Under the pieces are notes generated by a model that had not been told where the DNA came from, ran no database searches, and was given only the letters and a program-made list of their open reading frames with translations. Shown here piece after piece: positions 8,051 through 17,004 of a DNA stretch of 64,000 bases. The translations under genes were made by a program, and so were the position numbers. Numbering within the stretch: position 1 is the stretch's first letter; every line of letters starts with the position of its first letter. Source of the stretch: Mycobacterium neglectum (GTDB lineage: Bacteria > Actinomycetota > Actinomycetes > Mycobacteriales > Mycobacteriaceae); NCBI RefSeq assembly GCF_002591975.1, contig NZ_NVQE01000001.1, positions 248,001-312,000 of the forward strand, in the 5' to 3' direction.

Positions 8051-9463
8051 TCAGGTCCGAATCTGGGGCTTGAGCGCGCCGACATGCCGCTCGCGCACGA
8101 CCCCGGCCCACAAACCTGCGCCGTAGGCCATGTCGTCGAGCCGCTTCAGCAGGACGTAGGTGAGCACTCCGACCGGTTTCGCGTCATCGTCGCCGTGGCC
8201 GTTGCGGGTGATCCAGTCGGCCACCCCGTCGACGATGGCGGCCACCAGCACCACCTGGCGGCATCGTCGCGACAGCAGGGCTGCGACGAACGCGACAGGC
8301 CAGTAGTGGCGGCAGATGGCGGACGCGAGCTGTAGCGCTGCGGACCACAGTCCGTGGGCGGCGACCACAGCCACTTCCTTCGGCTCGGTCTCCACGGTGG
8401 ACAGCGACCTTGCGATACGACGGCCGGTGATCGCGGCGACCACCACCGATGCCAGATAGCCGACATTCGATCCCATCGCCATCAGCATCCAGGCCACCAG
8501 CGTCCATCCCGAGATGACCAGTGGCGCGGTCTTACCGGGATGCCGAACCGAAAGCGGCGCAGCGGATTCTCCATAGAAAGACTTGCGCGACAACCATTCC
8601 CGCAGTTGTGTACGGTGGTCGTGAGCGACCAGTGCGACGGGTTCGTACCGCAGCCTGGCACCCGCCTCGATCAGCCTCCAACACAGGTCGACGTCTTCGC
8701 CAGACTTGAGCGTCTCGTCGAATCCGCCGAGTTCCTTGAGCACGGTGCTGCGGCAGATGATCGCGGCGCTGGGGACATACGCGACGGATCCAAAGGGCAC
8801 CACGGGCGCCTCGCGCATGCCGAGATCGAGGGAGGACCTCACGGCCTCGTACCGCGCCACCACGTTCTCCGGCTCGCGTAGGCCGATGATTCGCGGTGCG
8901 ACCAGTGCCACCGCGGGATCGCAGAAGTGGCCGAGCAGCGCCTCCAGCCACCCGCGTCGCGGTACCACGTCGGAGTCGAGGAACGCGATGTAGTCCGTGT
9001 GGCACGCCGCCATGCCGGTGTTGCGGGCAGCGGCTGGCCCTTTGCTCCGGTCGTGTCGCAGGATCTGAACGTCGCTGTACATCTGGGCGAAGTCGGCTTG
9101 CTGAACAGGGGAAGCCGATCCATCGTCGACAACCACGATGCGCATACCACGAAGGGCTGCTACCAGCCTGCGAAGACCAGAGATGTTGTCCCGTACAGGA
9201 ATAACCACCGTGACATCTCGATGTGACGGCCCGGTCGCAGGCCGCGGATGCGCAACCGTCGCATCCAGCAATGTGCGGGCCAACTGTGCGCTGACCGCGT
9301 CGTGGACCTCGAGCCGCCCGCCGGTGAGCATGGTCTGCGCCGCGGGAGCGAGCCGCAACAGTCGCGTTGGCGACCCACCGAGTAACGCGGAGCCCTCGCC
9401 GAGGACCTTCACCCGGCGATCCACCTGGACCGCGAAGCCGTCGGGTAGCCGTGGTCCGGTCAT
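8051..9463 (-). CDS. mftF: MftF, mycofactocin glycosyltransferase
   Basis: The 470-residue family-2 glycosyltransferase has its nucleotide-sugar domain at about residues 80-300: [30 protein letters not shown] and the DxD-type LDSDVVP, with [11 protein letters not shown] near the acceptor site. Hydrophobic helices follow near the C-terminus. MftF adds a beta-1,4-glucan chain to the premycofactocin core. The N-terminal [18 protein letters not shown] is typical of the family. The ATG overlaps the mftE stop (ATGA), indicating translational coupling. Confidence 0.95.
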   Translation of the reverse strand: MTGPRLPDGFAVQVDRRVKVLGEGSALLGGSPTRLLRLAPAAQTMLTGGRLEVHDAVSAQLARTLLDATVAHPRPATGPSHRDVTVVIPVRDNISGLRRLVAALRGMRIVVVDDGSASPVQQADFAQMYSDVQILRHDRSKGPAAARNTGMAACHTDYIAFLDSDVVPRRGWLEALLGHFCDPAVALVAPRIIGLREPENVVARYEAVRSSLDLGMREAPVVPFGSVAYVPSAAIICRSTVLKELGGFDETLKSGEDVDLCWRLIEAGARLRYEPVALVAHDHRTQLREWLSRKSFYGESAAPLSVRHPGKTAPLVISGWTLVAWMLMAMGSNVGYLASVVVAAITGRRIARSLSTVETEPKEVAVVAAHGLWSAALQLASAICRHYWPVAFVAALLSRRCRQVVLVAAIVDGVADWITRNGHGDDDAKPVGVLTYVLLKRLDDMAYGAGLWAGVVRERHVGALKPQIRT

Positions 9464-10200
9464 GTCAGCATGCCGTTCCGGTCAGGAGTCCAACCGGTCA
9501 CGCGCCGCATACAGCCGTCGACCATCTCTGTGAAGATGCGCGCGCCTTCCTCTGCGGTCGCCGTCGTGGGATCACCGAGAATTCCCACCTCACTGACCGC
9601 GGCGATTCCTCCTTGGCGCAGCGCGGGCATCAGCTGTCCCAGCGGTGCGCTGTTGCCGGGGACCCGCTCGTCGATCCAGACGTCAGCGGGCGAAATATGT
9701 AGCAATACAGAGGTTTCGGTGTGACCGGCATGTGCGTCGGCGTTTTCCGCGCTGCAGGGGCACCAGCCCACATCACGGCCCTCGTACCGAAGCAACGCCG
9801 CGGCCGCAGCCAGCGCTTCCGCATTGCCACCGTGCCCGTTGACAAAGACGAGGCGCGACGCCCAGCGCGATGCGGACCGGCCGAACTCCACCAGCAAAAG
9901 GCGCAGCGCGGAGGTGCCGATCGAGACGGTGCCGCTGAAGTCCTCGTGCTCACCGCTGGCGCCGTACCCGATGGCGGGAGCGACCAGCCATTTCAATTCA
10001 TCTCCGCCGAGCTGACCGACCAGGGCCCGGGAGACGGCGGTGGCAATGCGGGTATCGGTGTCCAGCGGCAGGTGGGGCCCATGCTGTTCGGTGGAACCGA
10101 CCGGGACGATCAATGCTGATGACGTGCTCTGCAGCTGCCTCGACGTCGCGCTCGCGAGCTCGCTTCCAGAAGGCACAGGCCGATGGTAGGCCGAATTCAC
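9460..10200 (-). CDS. mftE: MftE, creatininase-family mycofactocin peptidase
   Basis: The family cleaves the C-terminal Val-Tyr-derived dipeptide from modified MftA to release AHDP. The creatininase metal site is visible: [33 protein letters not shown], and [12 protein letters not shown]. The start is taken at the GTG at 10200 because known MftE proteins begin with (M/V)NS.YHRxVP; the frame is open to 10269. It is separated from mftD by 134 bp, unlike the tight spacing elsewhere in the cluster, and a palindrome sits immediately before the start. Confidence 0.95.
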   Translation of the reverse strand: MNSAYHRPVPSGSELASATSRQLQSTSSALIVPVGSTEQHGPHLPLDTDTRIATAVSRALVGQLGGDELKWLVAPAIGYGASGEHEDFSGTVSIGTSALRLLLVEFGRSASRWASRLVFVNGHGGNAEALAAAAALLRYEGRDVGWCPCSAENADAHAGHTETSVLLHISPADVWIDERVPGNSAPLGQLMPALRQGGIAAVSEVGILGDPTTATAEEGARIFTEMVDGCMRRVTGWTPDRNGMLT

Positions 10201-10205
10201 CTGGT

Positions 10206-10226
10206 ATGCGCCAATTGTTGGCGCAT
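10206..10226. promoter_or_regulatory. Palindrome just upstream of mftE
   Basis: The arms ATGCGCCAA (10206-10214) and TTGGCGCAT (10218-10226) are perfect 9 bp inverted repeats around TTG, and the right arm ends 6 bp upstream of the mftE GTG when read from the minus strand. It could be an operator or a translation-control hairpin. The 134 bp mftD-mftE gap (10201-10334) also holds a weaker CCACGC/GCGTGG stem at 10292-10319 just after mftD. Confidence 0.45.
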
Positions 10227-10334
10227 GCGCAGACATTGATTTCCAGAAATTTGCGCGACCGACAACCATGCATTCACGCCAGCCCCCTGAGCCACGCCTG
10301 TACCAGGAAGTTCGCGTGGTCCCCGCCGTCCGCG

Positions 10335-11525
10335 TCAGACGGTCGGGTTGCCGGGCACGCCGAGTGCCCGAGCGAACCCTTCGGGTACCAACACGTCGTC
10401 GGCGCAGAGGTCGTGCACCGATGAGTGACCCAGCCCCATGAGGGCCGAGTCGATGCCGCCCCGGAGGACGTCGAGCACATTCTCGACTCCCGCCTGACCG
10501 TTGGCCGCCAGACCCCAGAGATAGGCCCGCCCGATCATCACAGCGCGTGCGCCGAGAGCCACGGCCTTGACCACGTCGCTGCCGCGCCGGATGCCACCGT
10601 CGAGAAGCACCTCGACCTCATCACCGACCGCGGCCGCAATCGCGGGAAGTGCCCGTATCGACGCGGGCGTGCCATCGAGGTTGTTTCCGCCGTGGTTGGA
10701 TACCGAGATCGCCGAAACACCCGCGTCTACAGCACGTTTCGCATCGTCGACCCGCATCACGCCCTTGAGCATGAACGGACCACCCCAGAGCTCGCGCAGC
10801 CAGGCGATGTCCTCCCAGGTGGGCGGTGGGGTACCCATCCATTCGCCGTAGGCAGCGAAGAACGGCGGCCCGCTCTCGCCACGCGCCGCCTGGTTGGGCA
10901 CCCGCAGGTTCGGCGGCTTCAGGGTCTTACCCCATTGGTACAGCCACGCCGGCCTGGTCAGCCCCGTCGGCAGCATCCGCACGGTGGTGCGCAGGTTCAT
11001 CTCTTCGGGGATCTTCGGGCTGCCCCAGTCCCGCCCATGCGAGAAGCTCCAGTCGGTGGTGACGATCAGGCCTACGGCACCGGCCGCACGCGCGCGCTCC
11101 ACCCGCGCAGCGATCGCGTCCCGGCCACCGAGCCAGTACACCTGGAAGAAGAGCTTTTCGTTGACGGCGATGACCTCTTCGATCGGCTTGCTGGCGAATG
11201 ACGAAAGGCCCATTGCTGTGCCCCGCGCTGCCGCAGCCCGCGCGACTGCGGTCTCACCGTCGGGATGGACGGCCTGCACACCCGTCGGCGATATCACGAC
11301 GGGCATCGAAATATCTTGACCCATAACGGTTGTCGCAAGATCGCGCTTCTCGGTCGCGCCGATGACATGCGGCGCAAAACCCAGCTGGGAGAATGCGTCA
11401 ACATTGTCGGCGACCGTTACCCCACGTTCGCTCGCCGCGAGCAGCGCGGAGTACACCGGCTTGGGCAGACGCCGCTTGGCCCGCTCTTGGGCGGCGGCCA
11501 CGGTCTCGAACCAGATGTCGGCCAT
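10335..11525 (-). CDS. mftD: MftD, FMN-dependent mycofactocin oxidase (LldD-like)
   Basis: The 396-residue protein belongs to the alpha-hydroxy acid oxidase/FMN TIM-barrel family. Motifs seen are PVVISPTGVQAVHPDGE, AMGLSSFASKPIEEV, the Lys-bearing FMLKGVMRVDDAKRAVDAG, the active-site SVSNHGGNNLDGTPA and LDGGIRRGSDVVKA, and ARAVMIGRAYLWGL. MftD oxidatively deaminates AHDP to premycofactocin (PMFT), the redox-active quinone-like core. It starts 3 bp after the mftC stop. It has also been annotated as L-lactate dehydrogenase (lldD1), but cluster position argues for MftD. Confidence 0.96.
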   Translation of the reverse strand: MADIWFETVAAAQERAKRRLPKPVYSALLAASERGVTVADNVDAFSQLGFAPHVIGATEKRDLATTVMGQDISMPVVISPTGVQAVHPDGETAVARAAAARGTAMGLSSFASKPIEEVIAVNEKLFFQVYWLGGRDAIAARVERARAAGAVGLIVTTDWSFSHGRDWGSPKIPEEMNLRTTVRMLPTGLTRPAWLYQWGKTLKPPNLRVPNQAARGESGPPFFAAYGEWMGTPPPTWEDIAWLRELWGGPFMLKGVMRVDDAKRAVDAGVSAISVSNHGGNNLDGTPASIRALPAIAAAVGDEVEVLLDGGIRRGSDVVKAVALGARAVMIGRAYLWGLAANGQAGVENVLDVLRGGIDSALMGLGHSSVHDLCADDVLVPEGFARALGVPGNPTV

Positions 11526-11528
11526 GAG

Positions 11529-12737
11529 TTACACCGGACTTTCGTTACAGAGTCGCGCAGGAGGCTTGGTCAGCAGTTTGAGCATGACCGGTTGGCTACG
11601 CGAGTGATCGACACTGGACTTGGGCTTCACACGGTCGGCGGCCAACGCCGGCGCACCGTAGCCCTGCACGCACTCAGGATCCGGACCGTCCATCGGCAAT
11701 CCGGTGAAGAACTTGGCGGCCATGCAGCCGCCGCGGCAGCTGTCGTAGTGTCCGCAGCTGCCGCAGGCTCCGGCCGACTGCGGTTCGCGCAGCTCGCGGA
11801 ACAGCGGCGCGTTCTTCCACACACTGTCAAAACCGCTGTCGGTCAAGATGTTTCCGGCCAGAAAGCGGTCATGAATGGCGAACGGGCACGCGTACACGTC
11901 CCCCACCGGGTCGATGAGACAGACCACGCGGCCGGCGCCACACAGATTCAGGCCTGCCAGCGCGCCTGGCTCGCCGAGCCCGGACAGGTGGAAGAACGAG
12001 TCGCCGGTGAGCACGCCGTCGCCCTTGGCCACCAACCAGTTGTACAGCTGTACCTGCTGCTCAGCCGTGGGGTGCAGTTCATCCCACACGTCGGCACCGC
12101 GTCCCGATGGCCGAAGCCGGGTGATCCGCAGCGTGGCACCGTAACGCGCTGCCAGAGCGGCGAAGTCGTCAAGCTGATCGACATTGGTGCGAGTCACCAC
12201 TACTGAGATCTTGGCGTCCTTGAAGCCCGCCTCGGCGAGGTTCTCCAGCGCCCGGATCGCCATCGCGAAGGAGCCCGCTCCTCTGACAGCATCGTTGACT
12301 TCTGCCGTCGCTCCGTCGAGCGAGATCTGGACGTCGACGTAGTCACTGGCCGCCAGGCGTTCCGCCACCTCTTTCGTGATGCGCACGCCATTGGTCGAGA
12401 ACTTGACACCGACGTGGTGGGCGGTGGCGTAGTCGACCAGCTCCCAGAAGTCCGACCGCACAGTCGGTTCCCCGCCGCCGATGTTCACGTAGAACACCTG
12501 CATACGCTCGAGTTCGTCGATGATGTCCTTGCACTGCTGGGTGGTCAACTCGCGGGGATCACGCTTACCCGACGAGGACAGGCAGTGCACGCAAGCCAAG
12601 TTGCACGCGTAGGTCAGCTCCCATGTCAGACATATCGGCGCATCCAGTCCGTGTTCGAACTGCTCGATCAGCCGTGGAACGGGCTGGACGGCAGGCGATT
12701 CGATTTCCGGCGCGGGCGCCGATTCCATTGTCGTCAT
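11529..12737 (-). CDS. mftC: MftC, radical SAM mycofactocin maturase
   Basis: The radical-SAM cluster motif is YACNLACVHC (Cys45, Cys49, Cys52), and the SPASM cysteines near the C-terminus include CGAGRVVC, YACPF, CGSCGHYDSC and RGGCMAA. MftC decarboxylates the C-terminal Tyr of MftA and forms the Val-Tyr carbon-carbon bond. SAM contacts are suggested by GGGEPTV. The start ATG overlaps the mftB stop (ATGA), and its peptide chaperone MftB is made immediately before it. Length (402 residues) is normal. Confidence 0.97.
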   Translation of the reverse strand: MTTMESAPAPEIESPAVQPVPRLIEQFEHGLDAPICLTWELTYACNLACVHCLSSSGKRDPRELTTQQCKDIIDELERMQVFYVNIGGGEPTVRSDFWELVDYATAHHVGVKFSTNGVRITKEVAERLAASDYVDVQISLDGATAEVNDAVRGAGSFAMAIRALENLAEAGFKDAKISVVVTRTNVDQLDDFAALAARYGATLRITRLRPSGRGADVWDELHPTAEQQVQLYNWLVAKGDGVLTGDSFFHLSGLGEPGALAGLNLCGAGRVVCLIDPVGDVYACPFAIHDRFLAGNILTDSGFDSVWKNAPLFRELREPQSAGACGSCGHYDSCRGGCMAAKFFTGLPMDGPDPECVQGYGAPALAADRVKPKSSVDHSRSQPVMLKLLTKPPARLCNESPV

Positions 12738-13033
12738 TGCAGCACCAACATCTTCGATTGAGCGAGCACGCGGAGCGCGTGGAGGTAAGGGGCCTGTTGC
12801 GCGTCGTCTACTCCCGCGGCGCGGCAGGCGGACCGAACGTCGAGGTGGTCAGCCAACGAGTTGACCACCTCGACGATCGTCCGGTTCTTCAGGAAGGACA
12901 GCTTGCGCGTACCGAAGTGATACAGCAGCGCACCGAACGGCTCGGGCCGCACGGCCACCTGGGGGTGAAGCCGCCAGCTGAGGTCGGGGTCGAACGCAAC
13001 GTCCGTGCCGGTCTCAGCCATCGACGGGGACAC
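12734..13033 (-). CDS. mftB: MftB, mycofactocin peptide chaperone
   Basis: This small PqqD-like RRE protein (99 residues) presents MftA to MftC. It contains the family signature WRLHPQVAVRPEPFGALLYH and FGTRKLSFLKNRTIVEVV. The GTG at 13033 begins 2 bp after the mftA stop; an ATG at 13021 is an alternative start. It is followed by mftC with a 4 bp overlap. Confidence 0.94.
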   Translation of the reverse strand: MSPSMAETGTDVAFDPDLSWRLHPQVAVRPEPFGALLYHFGTRKLSFLKNRTIVEVVNSLADHLDVRSACRAAGVDDAQQAPYLHALRVLAQSKMLVLQ

Positions 13034-13035
13034 GG

Positions 13036-13143
13036 TCAGTAAACCCCGCACATCCCGTCGATAGACACCTCTTCGACCAGGGTCTCGGTGACGAGCTCAT
13101 CGCCCGATGTGGTCGCAGCCTCTGTTGTCTGATTCGGCTCCAC
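13036..13143 (-). CDS. mftA: MftA, mycofactocin precursor peptide
   Basis: This is a 35-codon gene whose C-terminus is TLVEEVSIDGMCGVY, the invariant MftA tail. The terminal Val and Tyr form the cofactor core and the upstream part is the leader. The GTG at 13143 is preferred because AAGGAAAGG lies 8 bp upstream; a GTG at 13152 is in frame but too close to that site. It is the first gene of the mftABCD-EFG run and is divergent from mftR. Confidence 0.95.
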   Translation of the reverse strand: MEPNQTTEAATTSGDELVTETLVEEVSIDGMCGVY

Positions 13144-13200
13144 TATCCGCACCTTTCCTTGACAGGGTCTCGACAAACTGTGATCGAGATCGCAATAATA

Positions 13201-13215
13201 TGGCATCCAGTGCCA
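13201..13215. promoter_or_regulatory. Inverted repeat in the mftR-mftA intergenic region
   Basis: TGGCATCCAGTGCCA has 5 bp perfect arms and a 5 bp spacer, in the divergent region 13144-13248. A minus-strand TATTAT (about 13195-13200) next to it could be the mftA -10 hexamer, so binding here would block mftA. A second weaker pair CTCGA/TCGAG is at 13169-13188. Assignment to MftR is inference. Confidence 0.4.
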
Positions 13216-13248
13216 GAATGAAAGCCGGCCCCCGAAAAAGGAGTGAAC

Positions 13249-13872
13249 GTGCACCCGGAATCCCAGCACCGCGTCGGCCGTCGACGGTCGACGAGCTGGG
13301 AACACATCAGCAATATCGCGATCGATCTGTTCGCCGCGCGGGGGTTCGACGATGTGAGCGTCGACGACGTCGCCGAGGCCGCTGGTATCGCGCGGCGCAC
13401 GCTGTTCCGCTACTACCCGTCCAAGAACGCATTGCCCTGGGGCGACTTCGAGGCACACCTGGCCCTCATGCGCGACCTGCTCGCCGATCTGGACCCAGAT
13501 GTGGGAATCGACGCTGCGTTGCGTACAGCACTGCTGGCGTTCAACAACTTTGACGAAGCCGAGACCGCACGACACCGACAGCGGATGCGGGTCATCCTTC
13601 AGACCGAAGCCCTGCAGGCCTACTCGATGACGATGTACGCGGGCTGGCGTGCGGTCGTCGTCGCATTCGTCGCCCGCCGGCTGGGCATGAAGGAGGCCGA
13701 CGTCGTGCCACAGACGGTGGCGTGGACCATGCTCGGTGCTGCGCTTTCGGCCTACCAGCATTGGCTGGACGACGAGTCGGTGTCGCTTCCGCAGGCCCTC
13801 GGCGACGCCTTCGACACCGTCAGCGATGGGCTGAAGGCGCTGGACAACGCGACCCTTCGGAAAAATTCGTGA
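13249..13872 (+). CDS. mftR: MftR, TetR-type regulator of the mycofactocin locus
   Basis: The 207-residue protein has an N-terminal TetR helix-turn-helix: [44 protein letters not shown] in two parts around residues 20-65. FRYY.SKNA.PWGDF is characteristic of MftR. The family represses the mft genes and responds to long-chain acyl-CoA. A GTG at 13249 is chosen because GGAG sits 5 bp upstream; GTG at 13243 is an in-frame alternative that overlaps that site. It is divergent from mftA. Confidence 0.93.
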   Translation: MHPESQHRVGRRRSTSWEHISNIAIDLFAARGFDDVSVDDVAEAAGIARRTLFRYYPSKNALPWGDFEAHLALMRDLLADLDPDVGIDAALRTALLAFNNFDEAETARHRQRMRVILQTEALQAYSMTMYAGWRAVVVAFVARRLGMKEADVVPQTVAWTMLGAALSAYQHWLDDESVSLPQALGDAFDTVSDGLKALDNATLRKNS

Positions 13873-13914
13873 TTAAGGCGTCGGAGTTTCGGTCCCCGCG
13901 GCGACGATAAGGGT

Positions 13915-14439
13915 GTGAGCGCCGAATCGGAGGGCAACGACGCTCCGCGGAAGCTGCTGGCGATGTACGACGAATCGCTGCCGGTCGTGTACGGATACTT
14001 CGTCCGGCGCTGCAGTGACCGCGGAACGGCCGAGGATCTGACGTCGGACACATTCCTGGCGGCGATGGATGCCGCACGCAAGGATGTGCCGCCGCCGATG
14101 ACGTTGCCGTGGCTGCTCGGAGTGGCACGCCACAAACTGGCCGACCACTACCGCCGTCGCCACGACCGGTTCACCGTGCCCGTCGCCGAACTACCCGAGC
14201 CCGCCGATGCGGGCGACGACTGGGATGCCGAGCTCGACCGCATCGTCGCGCAGAGCGTCATGGCCAGGCTGCCCGAGCGGCATCGCACCGTATTGGCGTT
14301 GCGCTACATGGACGACTGTTCCGTGACCGAGTGCGCGGAGCTGATCGGACGAACCGTGCACGCCACCGAGGCGCTGCTGGTTCGGGCGCGCCGAGCCTTC
14401 AGATCCCACTATCCGGAGCCGGAAGGAGACAAGTCGTGA
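13915..14439 (+). CDS. ECF-type RNA polymerase sigma factor
   Basis: The 174-residue sigma factor has region 2 at about residues 20-85 (VYGYFVRRCSDRGTAEDLTSDTFLAA, ..LPWLLGVARHKLADHYRR) and region 4 at about 120-170 (LPERHRTVLALRYMDDCSV, ECAELIGRTVHATEALLVRARRAF). No separate anti-sigma gene is next to it; instead its stop overlaps the start of a VOC protein (GTGA), so the two are translationally coupled. The start is GTG at 13915. Which promoters it reads cannot be told. Confidence 0.92.
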   Translation: MSAESEGNDAPRKLLAMYDESLPVVYGYFVRRCSDRGTAEDLTSDTFLAAMDAARKDVPPPMTLPWLLGVARHKLADHYRRRHDRFTVPVAELPEPADAGDDWDAELDRIVAQSVMARLPERHRTVLALRYMDDCSVTECAELIGRTVHATEALLVRARRAFRSHYPEPEGDKS

Positions 14440-15719
14440 ACAACAGCCGCGATCCGTTGACAGCGCTGCACGGCGATGAGCTTGTCGTCCAACCAGATCC
14501 GGCGTTCGCGGCTCGGCTGCGCTCACGCCTAGAAGGTGCACTGAACCTGCCCAATCGAACCGAAGGAGTTGACATGAGCGGCACCGACACCGCCATCGCC
14601 GAACTGGCCGAACCCAAAACCGCTGTATCCGGCGTGCCCCGATCGGCGGCACTGCCGTATCTGTCCGTGGCGAATGCGAGAGCGGCCATCGCCTGGTACG
14701 TCGACGCGCTGGGCGCCGTCGTCATCGGCGAGCCGATCGTGATGGACGATGGCCGCATCGGGCATGCCGAACTCGCGCTCGGCGGCGGCATGTTCTACCT
14801 CGCCGACGAGTATCCCGAGATCGGCATGAAAGCCCCTGCCCCACAGTCTGTTTCCGTCATGCTCGTCATCGCGGTCGCAGATACCGACAGTGCGGTAGAG
14901 CGGGCCCGTGACCGTGGCGCCACGGTACGTCAGGAAACGCGCGAGGCGCACGGTTCGCGCAATGCTGCGATCGTCGACCCCTTTGGACACTGCTGGTCGC
15001 TCAACGGCCCGACAACCGGCGCGGCAGTGGCGATCCAGCACGGAGACGTCGGCTATGTCTCGGTGTGGACGCCGGACGCCGAGCAGGCGGCGACCTTCTA
15101 CGGTCACGTGCTGGGTTGGGAGTTCGACCCCGAAACCCATCAGGTCACCAACACCAAGCAGCGCATCGGCCTCTACAGCGTGCCGGGGCAGGCCAGCTTG
15201 TTCTGCAGCTACGCCGTGGTCGATCTCTCGGGAGCCCGGCAGGCGATCGTTGCCGCAGGCGGGACCGTCGACCAACTGGAACAGTTCGACTTCGGCGTCG
15301 GATGCGGTGCGACAGATCCGGCCGGCGCCAGCTTCGCGGTGTTCGAGGCTGCGCCGGGGATCGCTCGGCCGGAGCTGAACGGATCTGGGCCCGGCGAGCT
15401 TTCGTACATCACATATGAAGTTCCGGACTCGACCGCGTTCCGCGCGTTCTACAGCGGGCTGCTGTTCTGGTCGTTCGAACCGGGCCGGGTGGACGACGGC
15501 TGGCAGATCCAGCACACCCATCCGATGGCGGGTGTCGCGGGTGGCAGCGCGCAGGCGGTCACGGTGCCGATGTGGACTGTCGCCGACATCGAAGCCGCGG
15601 TCGCGCGGGTACGCGAGGCAGGTGGCACGGTGATCGAGGAGCCGTCAACGCAGTCGTACGGCACCTCGGCACAGTGCATCGACGATCAGGGCACGCGGTT
15701 CTACCTCGGCGAGTTCTGA
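14436..15719 (+). CDS. VOC-family protein with three glyoxalase-like domains, coupled to sigma factor
   Basis: The GTG at 14436 has GGAAGGAGA 7 bp upstream and overlaps the sigma stop, giving 427 residues. Residues 1-45 are a short charged segment (DPLTALHGDELVVQPDPAFAARLRSRL), then three VOC folds follow: about 65-190 (LSVANARAAIAWYVDALGAV ... VDPFGHCWSLN), 205-310 (YVSVWTPDAEQAATFYGHVLGWEF) and 320-427 (FRAFYSGLLFW ... GTRFYLGEF). A later ATG at 14574 exists but would drop the N-terminal segment. Such proteins bind metals or small reactive ligands; the coupling suggests it senses a signal for, or is a target of, the sigma factor. Confidence 0.85.
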   Translation: MNNSRDPLTALHGDELVVQPDPAFAARLRSRLEGALNLPNRTEGVDMSGTDTAIAELAEPKTAVSGVPRSAALPYLSVANARAAIAWYVDALGAVVIGEPIVMDDGRIGHAELALGGGMFYLADEYPEIGMKAPAPQSVSVMLVIAVADTDSAVERARDRGATVRQETREAHGSRNAAIVDPFGHCWSLNGPTTGAAVAIQHGDVGYVSVWTPDAEQAATFYGHVLGWEFDPETHQVTNTKQRIGLYSVPGQASLFCSYAVVDLSGARQAIVAAGGTVDQLEQFDFGVGCGATDPAGASFAVFEAAPGIARPELNGSGPGELSYITYEVPDSTAFRAFYSGLLFWSFEPGRVDDGWQIQHTHPMAGVAGGSAQAVTVPMWTVADIEAAVARVREAGGTVIEEPSTQSYGTSAQCIDDQGTRFYLGEF

Positions 15720-15735
15720 CTGACTGCGATTAGTC

Positions 15736-15770
15736 GGAGTCTCGGCCGCGGTGAGCGCGGCTAGGACTCC
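15736..15770. terminator. Bidirectional hairpin between convergent genes
   Basis: GGAGTC and GGCCGCG (15736-15750) pair with CGCGGCT and GACTCC (15756-15770) around GTGAG. It lies between the convergent VOC gene (ends 15719) and the reductase gene (ends 15783). No T-tract is present, which is common in mycobacterial terminators. Confidence 0.7.
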
Positions 15771-15782
15771 ACAAATCGCTAC

Positions 15783-16958
15783 TTAGCCGAGGACGTCGGC
15801 GATGGGTGCGCCCGCCGCGATCTTGGCGCGGGCCTTCATGACCTTCCCGGGCATGCCGCCGCCGACCACTCCGGCCACCACACCGTCGCGCTCGTAGTAC
15901 GCCAGGAATTTGCGGCCGTCATCCTCGACGACGTGGACCACGTCGTCGGCCTCGGGCTCACCGAGGCACTGGATCTTGACGTCGTACTGGTCGCTCCAGA
16001 AGTAGGGCACCGACACCGTGGGAGGTGCGTCCTGGCCCAACATCGCGGGCACCAACGCACGCGCCTGGTCGGCCACGTTGCTCCAATGTTCCACGCGCAC
16101 TTGGTGTCCAAGGGTGTGGCGCCACGAGGCGACATCGCCGATCGCCCAGACATGGGCGGCGCTCGAACGGCCGTGGTCGTCACAGACGACGCCGTTGTCG
16201 ATCTCGAGGCCGCTGCCGTCGAGCCACGCGGTGGCCGGATGCGAACCGATGCCGACGACCACGAGATCGGCGTCGAGTTCGGTGCCGTCGCCGAGAACGA
16301 CGCGCTCTACCCGCTCGGCCCCGCTGACTTCCGACACGCCGACACCGCACCGCACGTCGACACCTTCGGCGCGATGCAGTCGGGCGACCAACTCGCCGAT
16401 CTGGCCGCCTAGCACCGACGCCAGCGGCGACGGCTGCGGCTCCACCAGGACGACATCGACGCCCATTCCGCGCAGGCTCGCGGCCACCTCACAACCGATG
16501 AATCCCGCGCCGACGACGACCGCTCGTCTCGCCGAGCCTGCCTCCTCGCGCAACGCGAGGCTCTCGTCGAAGTTCCGCAGCACGTGGATTCCGGGGAGAT
16601 CGGGGAACGACGGGATGCGCTTGGGTACCAAACCCGTCGCGATGATGAGCTCGTCGTAGGAAAGCTCGGTGCCGTCGGCCAGGCTCAGCGTCTGCGCCGC
16701 GGTGTCGACCGACCGGGCACCGTTGGAGAGCAACACCGTGATGTCGTTCTCGTCGTAGAACTCGGCGGGCTTGAGCGTGACGTCGTCGGTCTCGGCACGC
16801 AGCACTTCCTTGGAAAGCGGCGGCCGGTCATACGGAAGATGGCCTTCTTCGCTGACGATGGTGACCGGCCCGCTGTATTCGGAGCGCCGCAGCTGTTCGG
16901 CTGTGCGGGCAGCCGCCAGGCCGCCTCCGACGATCACGATTCCCCCAGTGGTGGACAT
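15783..16958 (-). CDS. NAD(P)H-dependent ferredoxin-type reductase (FAD)
   Basis: The 391-residue flavoprotein has two dinucleotide folds: IVIVGGGLAAARTAEQLR for FAD at the N-terminus, and AVVVGAGFIGCEVAASLRGMGVDVVLVE for NAD(P)H in the middle, plus VWAIGDVASW near the C-terminal FAD contact. It resembles ferredoxin/rubredoxin reductases that feed P450s and dioxygenases. In M. tuberculosis the homologous position (Rv0688) follows an SDR (Rv0687), which here is 22069, moved apart by the arginine gene block. Start MSTTGG at 16958 is preferred over the longer frame to 16988. Confidence 0.88.
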   Translation of the reverse strand: MSTTGGIVIVGGGLAAARTAEQLRRSEYSGPVTIVSEEGHLPYDRPPLSKEVLRAETDDVTLKPAEFYDENDITVLLSNGARSVDTAAQTLSLADGTELSYDELIIATGLVPKRIPSFPDLPGIHVLRNFDESLALREEAGSARRAVVVGAGFIGCEVAASLRGMGVDVVLVEPQPSPLASVLGGQIGELVARLHRAEGVDVRCGVGVSEVSGAERVERVVLGDGTELDADLVVVGIGSHPATAWLDGSGLEIDNGVVCDDHGRSSAAHVWAIGDVASWRHTLGHQVRVEHWSNVADQARALVPAMLGQDAPPTVSVPYFWSDQYDVKIQCLGEPEADDVVHVVEDDGRKFLAYYERDGVVAGVVGGGMPGKVMKARAKIAAGAPIADVLG

Positions 16959-17004
16959 GGGCAGATTTTGCACGATGCCCTTCGACAATTGTCCGCCACC
17001 CCGG

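Noticed and set aside
14109..14435. Longer frame leading into the VOC gene
   Set aside because: It overlaps the sigma factor gene in another frame; GGAAGGAGA and the GTG at 14436 explain the start.
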